A stretch of DNA of 64,000 nt from Pyropia haitanensis (GCA_008729055.1 SDUX01000001.1:620001-684000); one strand, 5' to 3'. Shown: positions 47,268 to 57,642, numbered from the stretch's first letter. Numbers and translations are program-made. Notes: a model not told the origin generated them from the sequence alone.

Positions 47268-47669
47268 TCACCGCCACCGCCGCGCCGACGCCCCTCTTTG
47301 TGACGCCCGCCCCCGGCGGGCCGCCCGGCGGCGGCGGCGGCGGCGGCGGCGGCGACGGCGGCGGCGGCGGCGGCGGCGGCGGCCGCGCGCCGCCGTCGGC
47401 GGCGGCGGCGGCGGCGGCGGCGGCCATTGCGGGGCTGTGCACGCCGGCCATGGCGCCGGCCAAGCGGGCCAAGCTGGCGCCGCGGGGGACGCCCGGCGGT
47501 GGCCGCGGTGGGGGTGGGGGGGGGGTGGCCGGCGTGGCGGCGGCGGCGGTGGCGGTGGGGGAGGGGGTGGGGGTGGTGGTGGTGGTGGTGGGGGGGGGGA
47601 GGGGGAGGGGGAGGGGGGAGGTGGGGGGGGTGCGCGTGGGGGGGGGGGGGTGCCCATGGGGTTGGCAGC

Positions 47670-47701
<32 letters not shown>

Positions 47702-48077
47702 GGGGGGGGGGGGGGGGGGGGGCGCCGCGGCGCTGCGGCTGCCCTTTTCGCCCATCACGCCGGATATGCCCGTCGGCGCGCTGGCGGGGGCGGCCAAGGG
47801 CGGCGCCGCGCGGCGGCACTCGCCGCTGATCGTGGCCGCGTTTGGGCCGCCGCCGGGCGGTGGCGGCGGCGGCGGCGGCGGCGGCGGTGGGGGCGGCGGC
47901 GGCGGGCGCCGCGTGGCGGCCGCCGCCGCGGCGGCGCCCGTCACGGTCACCGCCGACGCGGCGGCGCGGCGGCCGTCGGCGGCGGCGGTGGCGGTGCGGC
48001 GACCCCCCCGGGGTCCGCCGCGGCGGCGGCGGCGGCGCCACTGGCGGCGGCGGCGCCGTCGGCGGCGCCGTCGGCGT

Positions 48078-48110
<33 letters not shown>

Positions 48111-48206
48111 GGGTGCCCGGGGTGGACTTTTCGCGCCTCGGGGAGGCCGCCCTCCGCCGCTACGCCACCGCGTACGGCTTGGCGGTGGGCAGCAGCAGCA
48201 GCAGCA

Positions 48207-48251
<45 letters not shown>

Positions 48252-48457
48252 GGGGCGGCGGCGGTGGGGGCGGTGGGGGCGGCGGTGCCGGTGGCGGCGG
48301 TGGCGGCGGTGGGGGGGGGGGTGGCGGCGGCAAGGCGGCGCTCGTCGCGGCGGTCGGCCTCCACTTTTCGACGCTCGACGCGCCGCTGCGGGAGGAGCGC
48401 AAGACCGTCACGGACTTTTTGGGCGCGCTCCGGGGGGCGCGGGGGGGGGGGCGCTGA
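45187..48457 (+). CDS. ARID domain plus SAP30-like Sin3-binding domain protein, frame-broken
   Basis: A chromatin protein that combines two modules. It starts MKDAEPPAAAA at 45,187, then a Pro/Tyr-rich stretch (YLYGGMPGGGAHPLHTYRLG, GYPLPYPAFMALPLGYPHPL) that crosses frames at the C run 45,400-45,411. The ARID (BRIGHT) DNA-binding domain is at about 46,285-46,545: AFYARLLRFYEARGAPISRF, PTLGFKELDLAVLYEQVTAR, GGVAVVIANKLWKEVAEALD, RLRLHYKKFLADFE. Long Ala/Gly/Pro tracts follow in alternating frames, with FRTPAIGAG, CTPAMAPAKRAKLAP and LRLPFSPITPDMPVGAL as islands. The last 110 residues (48,120-48,457) hold VDFSRLGEAALRRYATAYGL, a Ser/Gly run, KAALVAAVGLHFSTL and EERKTVTDFLGALRG. This follows the SAP30 Sin3-binding pattern (L-x-x-L-RRY...L-x-x-x-V-x-x-HF...F). 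About 1,090 residues. That both modules belong to one gene is inferred from the absence of a stop that holds once homopolymer frame joins are allowed. Confidence 0.65.
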
Positions 48458-48835
48458 CGGCGGCGGCCGTAGCCCCGCCGCCGCCGGCCCCGCCGCCGCC
48501 GCCGCCGCCGGTGCTGCCGCCGCCGCAACTGCACCCGTCGGACGGATGGTGCGCACGCGGGGTCCGGGGGGTGGTGGGGGGCGGCGCGGGTGTGGGTCGA
48601 TCTCCCCCCGACCCCCTCGCTCCCGCTGCCGTCTTGTCTCTGGTTTTTTTTTTTGGGTTGTTTGTTTTTTTTTTTTCTCTCGTCGGGGTTTCTGCTTGTT
48701 TTTTTTCTCTCGTCTGGGTATGTCTCTCGGGCCGGTGCGCGCTCGCCGCCTGGCTCCATCCCTTTTTTTTTTTTTTCTTTTTTTTCTGTCCTCGTGTCTT
48801 TTTTCTTCGTCCTGCTTTGCTGGGCATCCCACACG
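48458..48835 (+). other. 3' flank with T-rich/CTCTCGTC tract
   Basis: After the stop, GC-rich DNA gives way at 48,640-48,830 to T8-T14 runs separated by TCTCTCGTC(G/T)GG repeats. This is the strongest T-rich tract in the window. Position suggests 3' UTR or termination region of the ARID/SAP30-like gene. Confidence 0.45.
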
Positions 48836-50100
48836 ACGCCTGGGGCTTGCCTGTCAAAGGCTGGGTGGTGGTAGTAGAGTGCACGTGGTATGTACGGAAC
48901 CTCTGGGTGGAAGCGCGGCAGGGGCGGTGCGCGTCCCGGCACGACCGCGCGGGTGCGCAGGGGGGGATCCCATCTGGTCCTCGCTGCGCAGTGGGCTTTG
49001 TTGCGGGATCCTCTTCAAGCGCTTTTCAAAAGCAGAACCTTGCAGAAATCACGATCCAGGGCGATCATGAAGTGCCCTAGAGACCCCGTAAAGGCCGATT
49101 TCTTGAAGAAAACGTGATCAACCTTGAAGTCATTATGAACACCTGCTCGGACATGGGGTTGCGATACACCACAAGGTGCGTCTCAGTGCGGGCTACACAG
49201 TGATGTACTGAACGATGATGTCCACCCAGGTCTTGACCAATTATTCAAGGTTTATCAAGCTTTCTTCAAGTGCTAATGCACACAGCTCTCGCGCCGTATT
49301 AAGCGTGATCACGCTCTCCTAATAGAAGTACAGCATCGACAAGAGCTTGTAGCCCCCGTTTCACCTGAAAAGTCCCATGTTTCTGGGATTGTATCCCGGC
49401 ATTTATGCAGCTCGCCGGAGTTGATCACGTGAGGCGCACGCCGTATCTCGGCGGCCTGCAGATCTTCCTGAGAGTTTTTTTTCAATTACGCGGTACAGTA
49501 CGCTCCCAACCCTCGGCTTGCTTCTCTCCGACGACACTGACAGGCACCCGAAGCACTTGCGCCGAGACTCGCGGCAGTAATAGACGACAGAGGCCAAAAC
49601 CAGCCGCGGCCACGGCCGCCGCCGCGGCCGCCGTCGCGGCCCGATGCGGACTAGAGCCGGCGGGCGGCAGGGGGGACGGGAGGGCGGGAACGTGGACGTC
49701 GGCGGCAGTGGCAGTTCGTGTGGCTGGTGGTGTCACCGAAGCACGCGGTGCGGATGAAGATTGTAGACGGGCCTGTTTGTGTCTTCCGATGCGCTTCGTC
49801 CGGCGTCATCAGCCGGGCCGTGGAGAGGGATTGTCGGCCGCTCAGGGATGGCCTTCGTGGTCCCCGCGAGGACTGTGATGGAGAGTTACCGAAACTTGAC
49901 AGCCAATTGAATGCTCCTTAGTAGGGAACCCATCACCTCCCTTCAATATACTTTACCGTACTTGTCAACCTTTTAAGTGTGAGGATCGGCCTCTAATCCA
50001 CTCAGTTGGGGCGGCGGCCGCCGCGGCGCGTGCGACCACTTCAAGGAAAATCAAGGTTTGTTCAAGCCCTTCCGGCTTGAAGAGCCGACAGCATGGATCC
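48836..50100. other. lower-GC intergenic region without recognisable gene
   Basis: About 1.2 kb of near-average composition, the longest such stretch in the window. Repeated TCAAG/CTTGA words occur (TTCTTGAAGAAAACGTG, ATTCAAGGTTTATCAAGC, TTCTTCAAGTGC, TCAAGGAAAATCAAGG). Only short open frames are present and I see no protein or RNA family. Confidence 0.4.
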
Positions 50101-50109
50101 CGGTTTAAA

Positions 50110-50840
50110 GCCCACTGCGCTGCCTGTCGGGGGGGGGATCGTCCTCTGGTGTCATCCCGGCATGACCCTCACCGCACGTGCCCGAGCGGGGGGCTCCACT
50201 TTTTTTTTGGTTCCGCGTCCGCCACCGCCTTGTACCGAGAATCTCTGTCTTTTTCGGCGGCGCGGAGTGGACACCCCCCAAAACGGGGGGTCCTCCGCGC
50301 TCGTTGCGGATCACAACAACCGGGCGGCGCCGAGATGAGAAATCTTGGCGAGGCCGTGCGGGTGCCCAGCAGAGGCCCACACGCGGCCATCCGACAGTGG
50401 AGGACTGGTGACGTGGCACCCGAATTACGATGGGTGACGGATGCGCTGGGCGTGCCGGCGGCGCCGCAGCGCCGCCCAGCCAGACACGCTGCCCGCAGCG
50501 GGATTTTTTCCGACCCGCTCAACGCCACTCACTGCACGAGCCACTCAAATGCCTTGCAATGGGCCAAAAAAGAACACGGCGCTACTGTGCGATGGACCAT
50601 TGGTGGTGCGTGTCCGCGCACAACCGCCACCATTCTGGTGGCCGGACAGCACGGCAAAGTCGGGGAGAGACGAGCGGGCGGTGAGCACCGTCGTGGCCCA
50701 GCATGGGTGACGAGGGAGCTCGGGCGTGGTATGCACCTTTTCTTCTGAGTCTATGGCGTATGTCCATCCCATCTACAGCTCGCCGCTCAGCCCCCCAAAA
50801 GCAAGCCCATCCCTTTACTCGCCTGCCTGTCAGACGCGGG
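50110..50840. repeat. duplicated segment, copy B
   Basis: Direct-orientation relative of 52,735-53,135. Matching landmarks in the same order are GCACGTGCCCGAGCGGGG, CAGCGCCGCCCAG, CACCTTTTCTTCTG(A/T)GTCTATGG and AAAAGCAAG(C/T)CCATC. By eye roughly three quarters of the bases agree in the alignable parts. Copy B carries extra sequence between the landmarks. On the minus strand both copies read EL-x-RHPC-x-AT-x-VLT in the same frame. Confidence 0.6.
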
Positions 50841-51238
50841 TGTGCCAGTTGGTACAGTTAAATAAGGCGCGGACCAGACCAACCGGCCTGGCCGACCATA
50901 AGGTGCGGGAAGTTGCCCGCATTCCCCAATGAGGGTACACAGCGTGCCACCGCGGAGGCAGGCAGGCAAAAAGGAGAATATAGCGAATGAAGAAGCAAGA
51001 GGAGAGAGAAGGCGGCCGAGAGGACGCCCAAGGGCGCCACGCCGGACAGGTGGGAGGGGCGCGAGGGCAAATGAATGTGCCGGCCGACGGCGGCTAGTGA
51101 GATCCCCCACGCGCCTCGCGTCTTGTACCCCTCAGGTGGATAGGTGGCGGTTGACGCCGGACACACCAAGTAACCCGACTCCCCCCTCCGCCGCCGGGGC
51201 GATCGGGATTCCACCCGCTTAGGTGGACGCACAACGCC
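50841..51238. other. unique sequence inside the duplication
   Basis: About 400 bp present between landmarks of copy B but missing from copy A. A G/A-rich patch at 50,990-51,060 and no open frame with a domain. It may be an insertion in copy B or a loss from copy A. Confidence 0.35.
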
Positions 51239-52115
51239 TCAAAACCTCCCAAACAAGAATCTCCTGGTCGCCGCGTTATTCGTCGCCAACCTCAGCAGAG
51301 GCGTGCAGTGCCTGGCGTGCAACTGACACACAGAAGCATGGCCGCCGTCGCGGTGCTCGACAAAATCAGCCAGTTTGGGCGTCTGGTCAGGGCGTCTCCC
51401 CCGGGCACCCCCTCCCCTCCCCATGTGCTGCCGAGAACAGCATGGAAGGATGCCACTCCAGGCGCCCGAGCTGCGCACTTCGGGCGATGGCTCCGCCTTG
51501 TCGTGGCACTCGTATGGGGCAAGGCGCAAGTCGAGCTTCTCGCAGAAGCTCGTCCAGACCGTCGTGCCTCGGATGTGCCTCTGCTTGCCCGCTACGGCAG
51601 TCGTGGGCGCAAATACCGCCGCGGGGATGCTCGCATAGTCCGCGACCAGAGTGGGCACGCGGGAAGCGCCATATGCACGTGCGTGGGCTCAGACCCGTCG
51701 AGGTCGAGGTCGGGCAGGGTCAGCCCGTCGGTGTCGTTGTCGCCATTCTCCAGGATGGAGCCGTTTTCAGTATGGCGGCGGCCGACGATCTTTGGCCGCC
51801 TCGCGCGGCCAAGGTCCCCCGCCGACGCCTTGCGCATTGCCTGTCCGCTGCTGCGGTTGGAGAGGGTGGTCCCCACCTTGCCGTCCACGCGCGTGCGGCG
51901 CCCATCCTCTGGGTCGTTGCAAACGTCGCCGAGCAAAGTCCAAGCGGCCAGACGATCGCACGGGGTGGCGGCCGTGACTGCGCAGGCGGCTGTGGCAGCC
52001 GCCACCGCCGCAGGGTCGATGGCGTCCCGCTGCGAGTGTCGCGGGCGGCGGTGGCACGGCCCCTAGGGGCGGCGATGGCGACTGGGGCGCCCGCGGCGTC
52101 ACTGCCACCGCAGCT

Positions 52116-52173
<58 letters not shown>

Positions 52174-52730
52174 CCGTCGTCGACGGTGGCGGGGGCGGTC
52201 ACCTCCGTCGCCGCCGCCGCGGCGGCGCCAGCGGCCGTCGCCGCGCGCACGTCGGCAACCGCCACGTCGCCGTCAGGCGCGGCGGTGGCGGCCAAAGGGG
52301 GGGGCGGGGCACGGCGCTTGCCGGCGCGTGGGCGCTGCTGTCTGGTGCTCGCGGCTAGAGGGGGCGGCGGGCGGGGCGGCCGCCGCCGCTGGGCGGCCGC
52401 GTGCCGCGCTCGGCACGAGGCGGCGGCGGCGGTCCTGTTGAGGGTAGGGCCGGCTGGGGGGGGGGCGTGCCCTGCGGGGCCATCCCGCCTTGTCGGCTGG
52501 CGATGGCCGCCACCGCGGTGGCCGCGGTGGGGACCGACCAGCTGGGAGCGGCCGCCGCGGCGGCGGCTGCCCGCTCGCGCTCGGCCGCCGAGGCCACCGC
52601 GGCCGCCGCGGCCGCCGCGGCCACCGACCGCTGCCGCTCCTCTGCCCACGCCTTGTCCGTGTGGTGCCCGTTGGGTGGAAAAGGGACAGGGGCGGAGCCC
52701 GCCCCAAGCGCACACCGCACGGCGCGATGA
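51239..52730 (-). pseudogene. degraded or multi-exon locus of unknown product
   Basis: Coding-like pieces occur on the minus strand in three frames. From 5' to 3' they are KAWAEERQRSVAAAAA (about 52,600-52,650), KRRAPPPPLAATAAPDGDVA with poly-Gly, ENGDNDTDGLTLPDLDLDG (about 51,680-51,740), and TVWTSFCEKLDLRLAPYECH (about 51,500-51,560). The acidic and mixed-charge parts look more like protein than the low-complexity background. The breaks are not all at homopolymers, so introns or decay are possible. The 3' end (51,303-51,345) matches the C-terminal coding end of the TALE gene (53,178-53,222), and its downstream flank is the duplicated copy B. I do not recognise the product. Confidence 0.3.
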
Positions 52731-52734
52731 CGGA

Positions 52735-53135
52735 CCCAGATGGGCCCTCGTTGCCTGTCGGAGGCGATTGTCATTTCATTGGCAACCCGAGGTGCCCTCA
52801 CTGCACGTGCCCGAGCGGGGAGCTCCGCTGTTTGGTTCCGTGTCCCCTGAAGCGGTACAGTGGGCGTGGGGACGGCGCGGCAGCGCCGCCCAGACAGGCA
52901 CTCCATCTGGTCATGTACTCGGAGCTCTGACCGGTTGTGCGCGAAGTTGTGGAGAGGTGAGCTGACGGTGAGTACTATCGTGGCTCGGCATGGGTGGCGG
53001 TGGAGCTCGACCGTGGCAAGTTGGTCGATGGAAGTGTACACCTTTTCTTCTGTGTCTATGGCGCATGGTCATCTCATCCAAAGCCAGCTGCCGAGCCAGC
53101 CAAAAGCAAGTCCATCTCTACGCACAGGTCCACTC
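52735..53135. repeat. duplicated segment, copy A
   Basis: Compact partner of copy B (50,110-50,840), lying just downstream of the TALE gene's stop on the minus strand. A further short match, GTGCAGTGCCTGGCGT(C/G)CAACT, at 53,182-53,204 and 51,305-51,327 extends the collinear relation into the end of the TALE coding region. Confidence 0.6.
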
Positions 53136-53173
53136 GACCTGTTCCCTGCTCGCCGCTCGGCCGGTGGCCAAAC

Positions 53174-55363
53174 TTAGGAGCTGCGTGCAGTGCCTGGCGT
53201 CCAACTAGCATTCGGAAGCGCGGCGGCAGCGATACTGCTCTGCGGCGACAGGCAGGGCCTTGTCGACGTCAGGGAGCTCGTAAAGAGCCGCAGCAGCAGG
53301 CGGCTGTGCTCGTCAACGAACTTTGTGTCGGCGGCGGACGTTGACGAGGTAGCCGATGCGGGCGCGCTGCGACGGGCGCGCCGAGCACCCGTAGAAACTG
53401 CCGACGGTCCAGCACCGCGACGAGCGTCGTCTCCAGTGCTGCCGCTTCGGCTGCCGTCCGGCCGTTCTGGATCACGGCGCGCCGCCCCGTCGGGTGCCTC
53501 ATCGCCGTCGGTGTCACCGGCCGCCAGCTTCTCTTCCTCGCTGTCGTCCCCCTCATCTTCCGGCCCACCCGTGGAGCCCATCAAGTCTGCTGTCAGTGGG
53601 GAGACCACTCTCACTCGGGCGTTGATGAGATAGTTGGATATCTGCAGCACCGTCAGTCCCGTGAGGGCGGACAGTGCCTTCTTCTCCGAGCGGCTGGCGT
53701 ATGGGTGCTCAATGTGGTCGAGCAGCCAGCACTTGAGCCGCCCCGCCACCCGCGCGTCGAGACCGCCACGGCGCACGCCACCCTTGGGGCGCGCCTTGCG
53801 GCCGCTGGCGCCCCCCGCGGCACCCCCCGAGCTTGGTAGCCTGGGCGAGGGTGGCGCAGCAGCGGCATTGCCAAGAAAGAAACGTCCGACCCGCGCGTAC
53901 GCAGTGTACTTGCCCAGCACCCGCCGACGGGCAGCGGCAAACCGCGCTGTGATCCACCGGCGGCGCGCAGCCACCTCAGCCGGGGGCACAAAGCGGTACG
54001 CTCGCTGAGATAGCTCCTCCAGCGCGGCTGCACCGCAATAGGCAGCGTACGCGGCACGGATGGCGCCCAGCTGCTGAGCCGCCGCGGAAAGGATCGTGGC
54101 TCGCTCCGCGGGAAGAATGGTGTTCAGGCTGTCGGCAAGATGCATGAGGTCCACCTCCTCGTTTGGGGGGAAGCCGGCGTCCCCGACATCCGTGGCGGAG
54201 GGAGGCGTCATGGCCTTGGCAGTGACCGCCGCGGCGGTAGACTCCCCTGTGGCGACGTCACTGGCCGCCCGTGACAGTGGCAAGCCACTAAACTGGCGCC
54301 ACGACTCGGCGAGCGCGCACTTGTGAACGGCCACCTCGGCATCGTTGGCAGCGGCACCGAGCTCTGGAGGGAACGGGTTGAGCGGCCCAGGCGACGCGCC
54401 CGCCCTGGGCGGCGGTGGCTGCGACGGCAGCCGAGAAGATGACGACGCCTTGGATCGCTGGTTGTTGACTGGCGCCGGGCTTGGGCTGCCCATTCTCACG
54501 TCAGAGGCAGTCCTGGTGGGACCCCGGCGGAAGCGCGGCGGCGGCGGCGCGGGGTCTTGGTGCGCCACACGTGACTTCTTGGTCGGCCGCTCGGTAGTGG
54601 ACTTGGCCTTGCCACCGCGACGATGATCCGACGTCCGGGGTGGTTTAGCGGGCTCACCTTGTTTTCTGGCCGGTGCAGCAGGCGTGGCATGGCAGGGCAG
54701 CTCCAGGGGAAGATCCAACGTCCTCGGTCGCTTGCCTGCCGCCACGCCGTCGTCGCCGCCGCCTTCCTTAGTCATCGACTTTCCCTCAACCGCACGTGAC
54801 ATTGACGGCAGCACTGGGCGCAGCGGCGGGAGCTGGGGAGTCCGTGACGGCCCCCCCTTCCCCCCCATAGGCGTGGTTGGAAGCGAGCTCAGCGGCGACA
54901 ACGGCTGGATGCCCCCCCACAGTCCGCCCCCACCCCCGCCGCGGCCAAGGGGCGGCAGCGTGAGGATGGGCCGGGGCAGCGCCGGCACAGGAGCGCCCGC
55001 TGTCGCGGCGGCCGTCTGCGGTGGATGAGCCAGCCGACCCTCTGCGGCGCCCGGTCGCGGCGCGGGGTTCCGGCGCCCCCAGTGGAGCGGCGGCAGGCGC
55101 GGCAGCGTGAGCCCCCCCGGCGTTGAGCCGACCGTGCTCGCCGACCCCGAGGGCGTCAGTGTGGGCGTCAGCGTCATGGGCGACAGCGTCGCTGGTGATG
55201 TCACGTGTGGCGCCTCTCCGGCAGGCACCGTTGGCGCGGAGCCAGCACCCCACAGTGGGGGCACGGCCGCCTCGGCAGGAGGGGCGGAGCCTGGCACCCA
55301 ATGGCCGAGAGGACGCTCCATGGTGGACAACCTGCGGGATGGCACGCTAACGGGAAGCTCCAT
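53174..55363 (-). CDS. TALE-class homeodomain transcription factor
   Basis: A nuclear DNA-binding protein of the three-amino-acid-loop-extension class, which includes the KNOX and BELL regulators of plants and algae. The homeodomain is at about 53,600-53,745: GRLKCWLLDHIEHPYASRSE, KKALSALTGLTVLQISNYLI, NARVRVV. HPYAS is the TALE loop. The recognition helix has NYLINAR instead of the usual NWF-x-NAR. Upstream is a helical Ala/Arg-rich region (AIRAAYAAYCGAAALEELSQ, ARRRWITARFAAARRRVLGK), and before that a long Pro/Ser/Thr-rich part with basic NLS-like patches (PTKKSRV, AAGKRPRTLD). An acidic tail follows (PEDEGDDSEEEK). The start at 55,363 gives 729 residues in one unbroken frame; the frame stays open to 55,546 but that part looks like leader. 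Composition is less extreme than in the neighbours. KNOX versus BELL cannot be decided from what I see. Confidence 0.75.
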   Translation of the reverse strand: MELPVSVPSRRLSTMERPLGHWVPGSAPPAEAAVPPLWGAGSAPTVPAGEAPHVTSPATLSPMTLTPTLTPSGSASTVGSTPGGLTLPRLPPLHWGRRNPAPRPGAAEGRLAHPPQTAAATAGAPVPALPRPILTLPPLGRGGGGGGLWGGIQPLSPLSSLPTTPMGGKGGPSRTPQLPPLRPVLPSMSRAVEGKSMTKEGGGDDGVAAGKRPRTLDLPLELPCHATPAAPARKQGEPAKPPRTSDHRRGGKAKSTTERPTKKSRVAHQDPAPPPPRFRRGPTRTASDVRMGSPSPAPVNNQRSKASSSSRLPSQPPPPRAGASPGPLNPFPPELGAAANDAEVAVHKCALAESWRQFSGLPLSRAASDVATGESTAAAVTAKAMTPPSATDVGDAGFPPNEEVDLMHLADSLNTILPAERATILSAAAQQLGAIRAAYAAYCGAAALEELSQRAYRFVPPAEVAARRRWITARFAAARRRVLGKYTAYARVGRFFLGNAAAAPPSPRLPSSGGAAGGASGRKARPKGGVRRGGLDARVAGRLKCWLLDHIEHPYASRSEKKALSALTGLTVLQISNYLINARVRVVSPLTADLMGSTGGPEDEGDDSEEEKLAAGDTDGDEAPDGAARRDPERPDGSRSGSTGDDARRGAGPSAVSTGARRARRSAPASATSSTSAADTKFVDEHSRLLLRLFTSSLTSTRPCLSPQSSIAAAALPNASWTPGTARSS

Positions 55364-57642
55364 GTGGGGGGTGGCGGAAGATGGCAGGCGGTCGGGGAGA
55401 GGGGAGAAGACGATGGAGGCTCTGTACAGAAGGAGCGCAAGACAACAGGTGCGCTGTGCTTGCTCAACGATGGTGTGAGCCGCTCCCGTGCGGCCAGGAG
55501 CGAACGGATTGCCGCGGACCCGCCCCCGGAGCGCTGGCTTTATCACGCGCTCTCTCCAGCTTGCCCATGCACAGGACCTGCAGCCCGCACACTTGCGCTG
55601 CGTGCGTTATATCCCCCGTGCGGTGCTGTTGCGCCCCCCCCCCCTCCGGTAGTGTCGGCCGGTCCACACCGTCGCGCGTGCACGCACCACCTCGAACGCC
55701 GCGTGCACCTGCGGTGGGGACACCCGCCACGGGCGGGTCGTCAACCTTGACCACCACCGCGGGGAGGAGGGGGGGGGGGGCTGACTGGCGTGCGCCACCG
55801 CACTGAGCGTGGATGGTGTCTCGGAACTGGCAGCCACCACAGCAGGGTGAGAGGCCCCCTGGACCGGCGACCATATCGACGCCCCGGGCGAGCGACCCGC
55901 GGAGGGACCCCCGCTGGCCTCGGTTCTACTCACCCGACGAACGGGGTGTGGGCTGTACGCAGGACGGTGACCTGGACCCAAGTAACCACACTCGGACACC
56001 ATCGGCCTCGCGCCCCCCAGAGTGCGAGCGACTGATTGGCTCCTTCGGACGTGGGCGGGGCGGTCGCTCCGACACGCGGCCGGGCAACCGGCCACCCCGC
56101 TGCACGACCGGCGCGGTCAGCAGGCCCACCGGCGGGCGCGGAAGTGTGGCAAACGGCGCCGCACGGGGCCTCCTCCTCCCCTACCGTCCTCCCTGTGCCC
56201 GCCCCCCTCCCATTTGTTCCCTCTTCAAAGCTTTCTCCGCCCCCGCCCGACGTGGCCTCGCAAGAAGCCAAGACCGCGGACCAGCGGCAAACCGGCCCAC
56301 ACCTGGCGGGACCAGTGCCGCGCCCCGCCCGCTGGCTAGGCCCGCCGAGCAGCTTGGCTGGCCCGTGCTTGCCGTGACTCCTACTCCCGTGCGGGGCACA
56401 CCGCACGGGGACCCGTCAAGGGGTGACCGTCCGTCCTGCACCGTGGGGGCTCGGGAGGGGGAGGCCGGGGAGCCCCGCGGGTCGCACGCGTCTCCGCGAG
56501 ACCGACTCGATATGGCGCGCGCCGAGGAGGCGCTCGGCCACGCCAGCGCCAAGCGTTGGGGAGCGAGGCCAGCACGGTGGCAGTGTGGGGCCGGACCAAA
56601 AAAACTAGTCGGCGACCTGGGCTTCTGGCAGCCCCTCGGAGGGGCGGGGAGGGAGGGCCAAGGGGAGCGCGTGCCGGGACTGACATCCCGTGCCGCAGGG
56701 GCGCTTGCCACGGGCCCCACCGACCGTCCACTGTCGTGCGACACGTGCACGTGTCTGTGACCACGGGGCCGGCACCTCCATATCGCGCTGCAGACCACAA
56801 AGAGAGGGGAGGGCACAGCGGGGACTGGGGTTGGGCGGCCGTGCGGGGGCCAACACCAAAACCGGACGGCGGTTACTGGCGACACCAACGTGAGGTGGGG
56901 GCAGTGCACCGCCGTCGCTGTCTGCGCCGAGGCCGGCTGAGCGCTTGCGAAGAAAATCCCACGCGACCAGGGACCGTCTGGCGGGAAGGCGCCGAGCGTC
57001 GTCGCGGTGTTCACGCGGCGAGCCAGGACTTAATTGTCTTCGCGAGGGGGCGGGGAGGGGGGATGTCTGGGTGGGCCGTGGCCGCCAGCGTCGACGTGGG
57101 ATGGGTCTGGCGGGGAAGACCACCTTCTGGCGGGGAAGGCCACCGTGGGCGGGTGAACAACAAAGGATCGGCGCGGAGTCGGCGCTCGACGCAACGCCCA
57201 TCAAACGGGTGGACGTGAGGCGGTCGACATGTAGAGGCGGGGATGCACGTCGCTCGCCCGTGCAACGTCTCTGCGACGAGTTGTACCAGCGGGGCAACAC
57301 CATCGGCGGGTCGACACATGGCAGGAGACGAGTGAGCCAGATGGCTCCGGTCAACAAATGAGAAATCACTACAGTGCAGGTCACAGTGTGTTTTCGGGTC
57401 AACAATGCCGGTCGCACGATAAGTACGTGTGGCGACTTCGTGACATCCATTGTAAGCAAGAGCGCCAGACTACTAGCGCAGATGAGGGGGGCTACTGTTG
57501 TTGCACGCGAGCGAACCTCGCAATGTCAACACGCGATCGCACCGCGTAGTAGCAGCTTCGGAAAAAATAATGTAGTCGGTTATCACCCCCACCTTCCCCA
57601 CCCGCAGAGAAAAAAGAGACAAACAGACCACACATCCTACTA
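55364..57642. other. intergenic region between TALE and PI4K genes
   Basis: Moderate GC with open frames on both strands (for example 56,605-57,459 minus and 55,813-56,760 plus). They have mixed composition but no domain, and neither has a convincing start or splice pattern. 57,340-57,600 is lower GC. A minus-strand T-rich patch (TTTGTCTCTTTTTTCTCTGC) at about 57,604-57,626 lies immediately after the PI4K stop and resembles the 3' tracts of other genes here. Confidence 0.4.

Noticed and set aside
12180..48300. GGC/GCC repeats as CRISPR or satellite arrays
   Set aside because: They are imperfect trinucleotide tracts within reading frames and encode Ala or Gly runs; there is no spacer structure.
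56605..57459. 284-codon minus-strand frame between the TALE and PI4K genes
   Set aside because: Mixed composition but no recognisable domain and an equally long frame on the other strand; the region has lower GC than coding DNA here.
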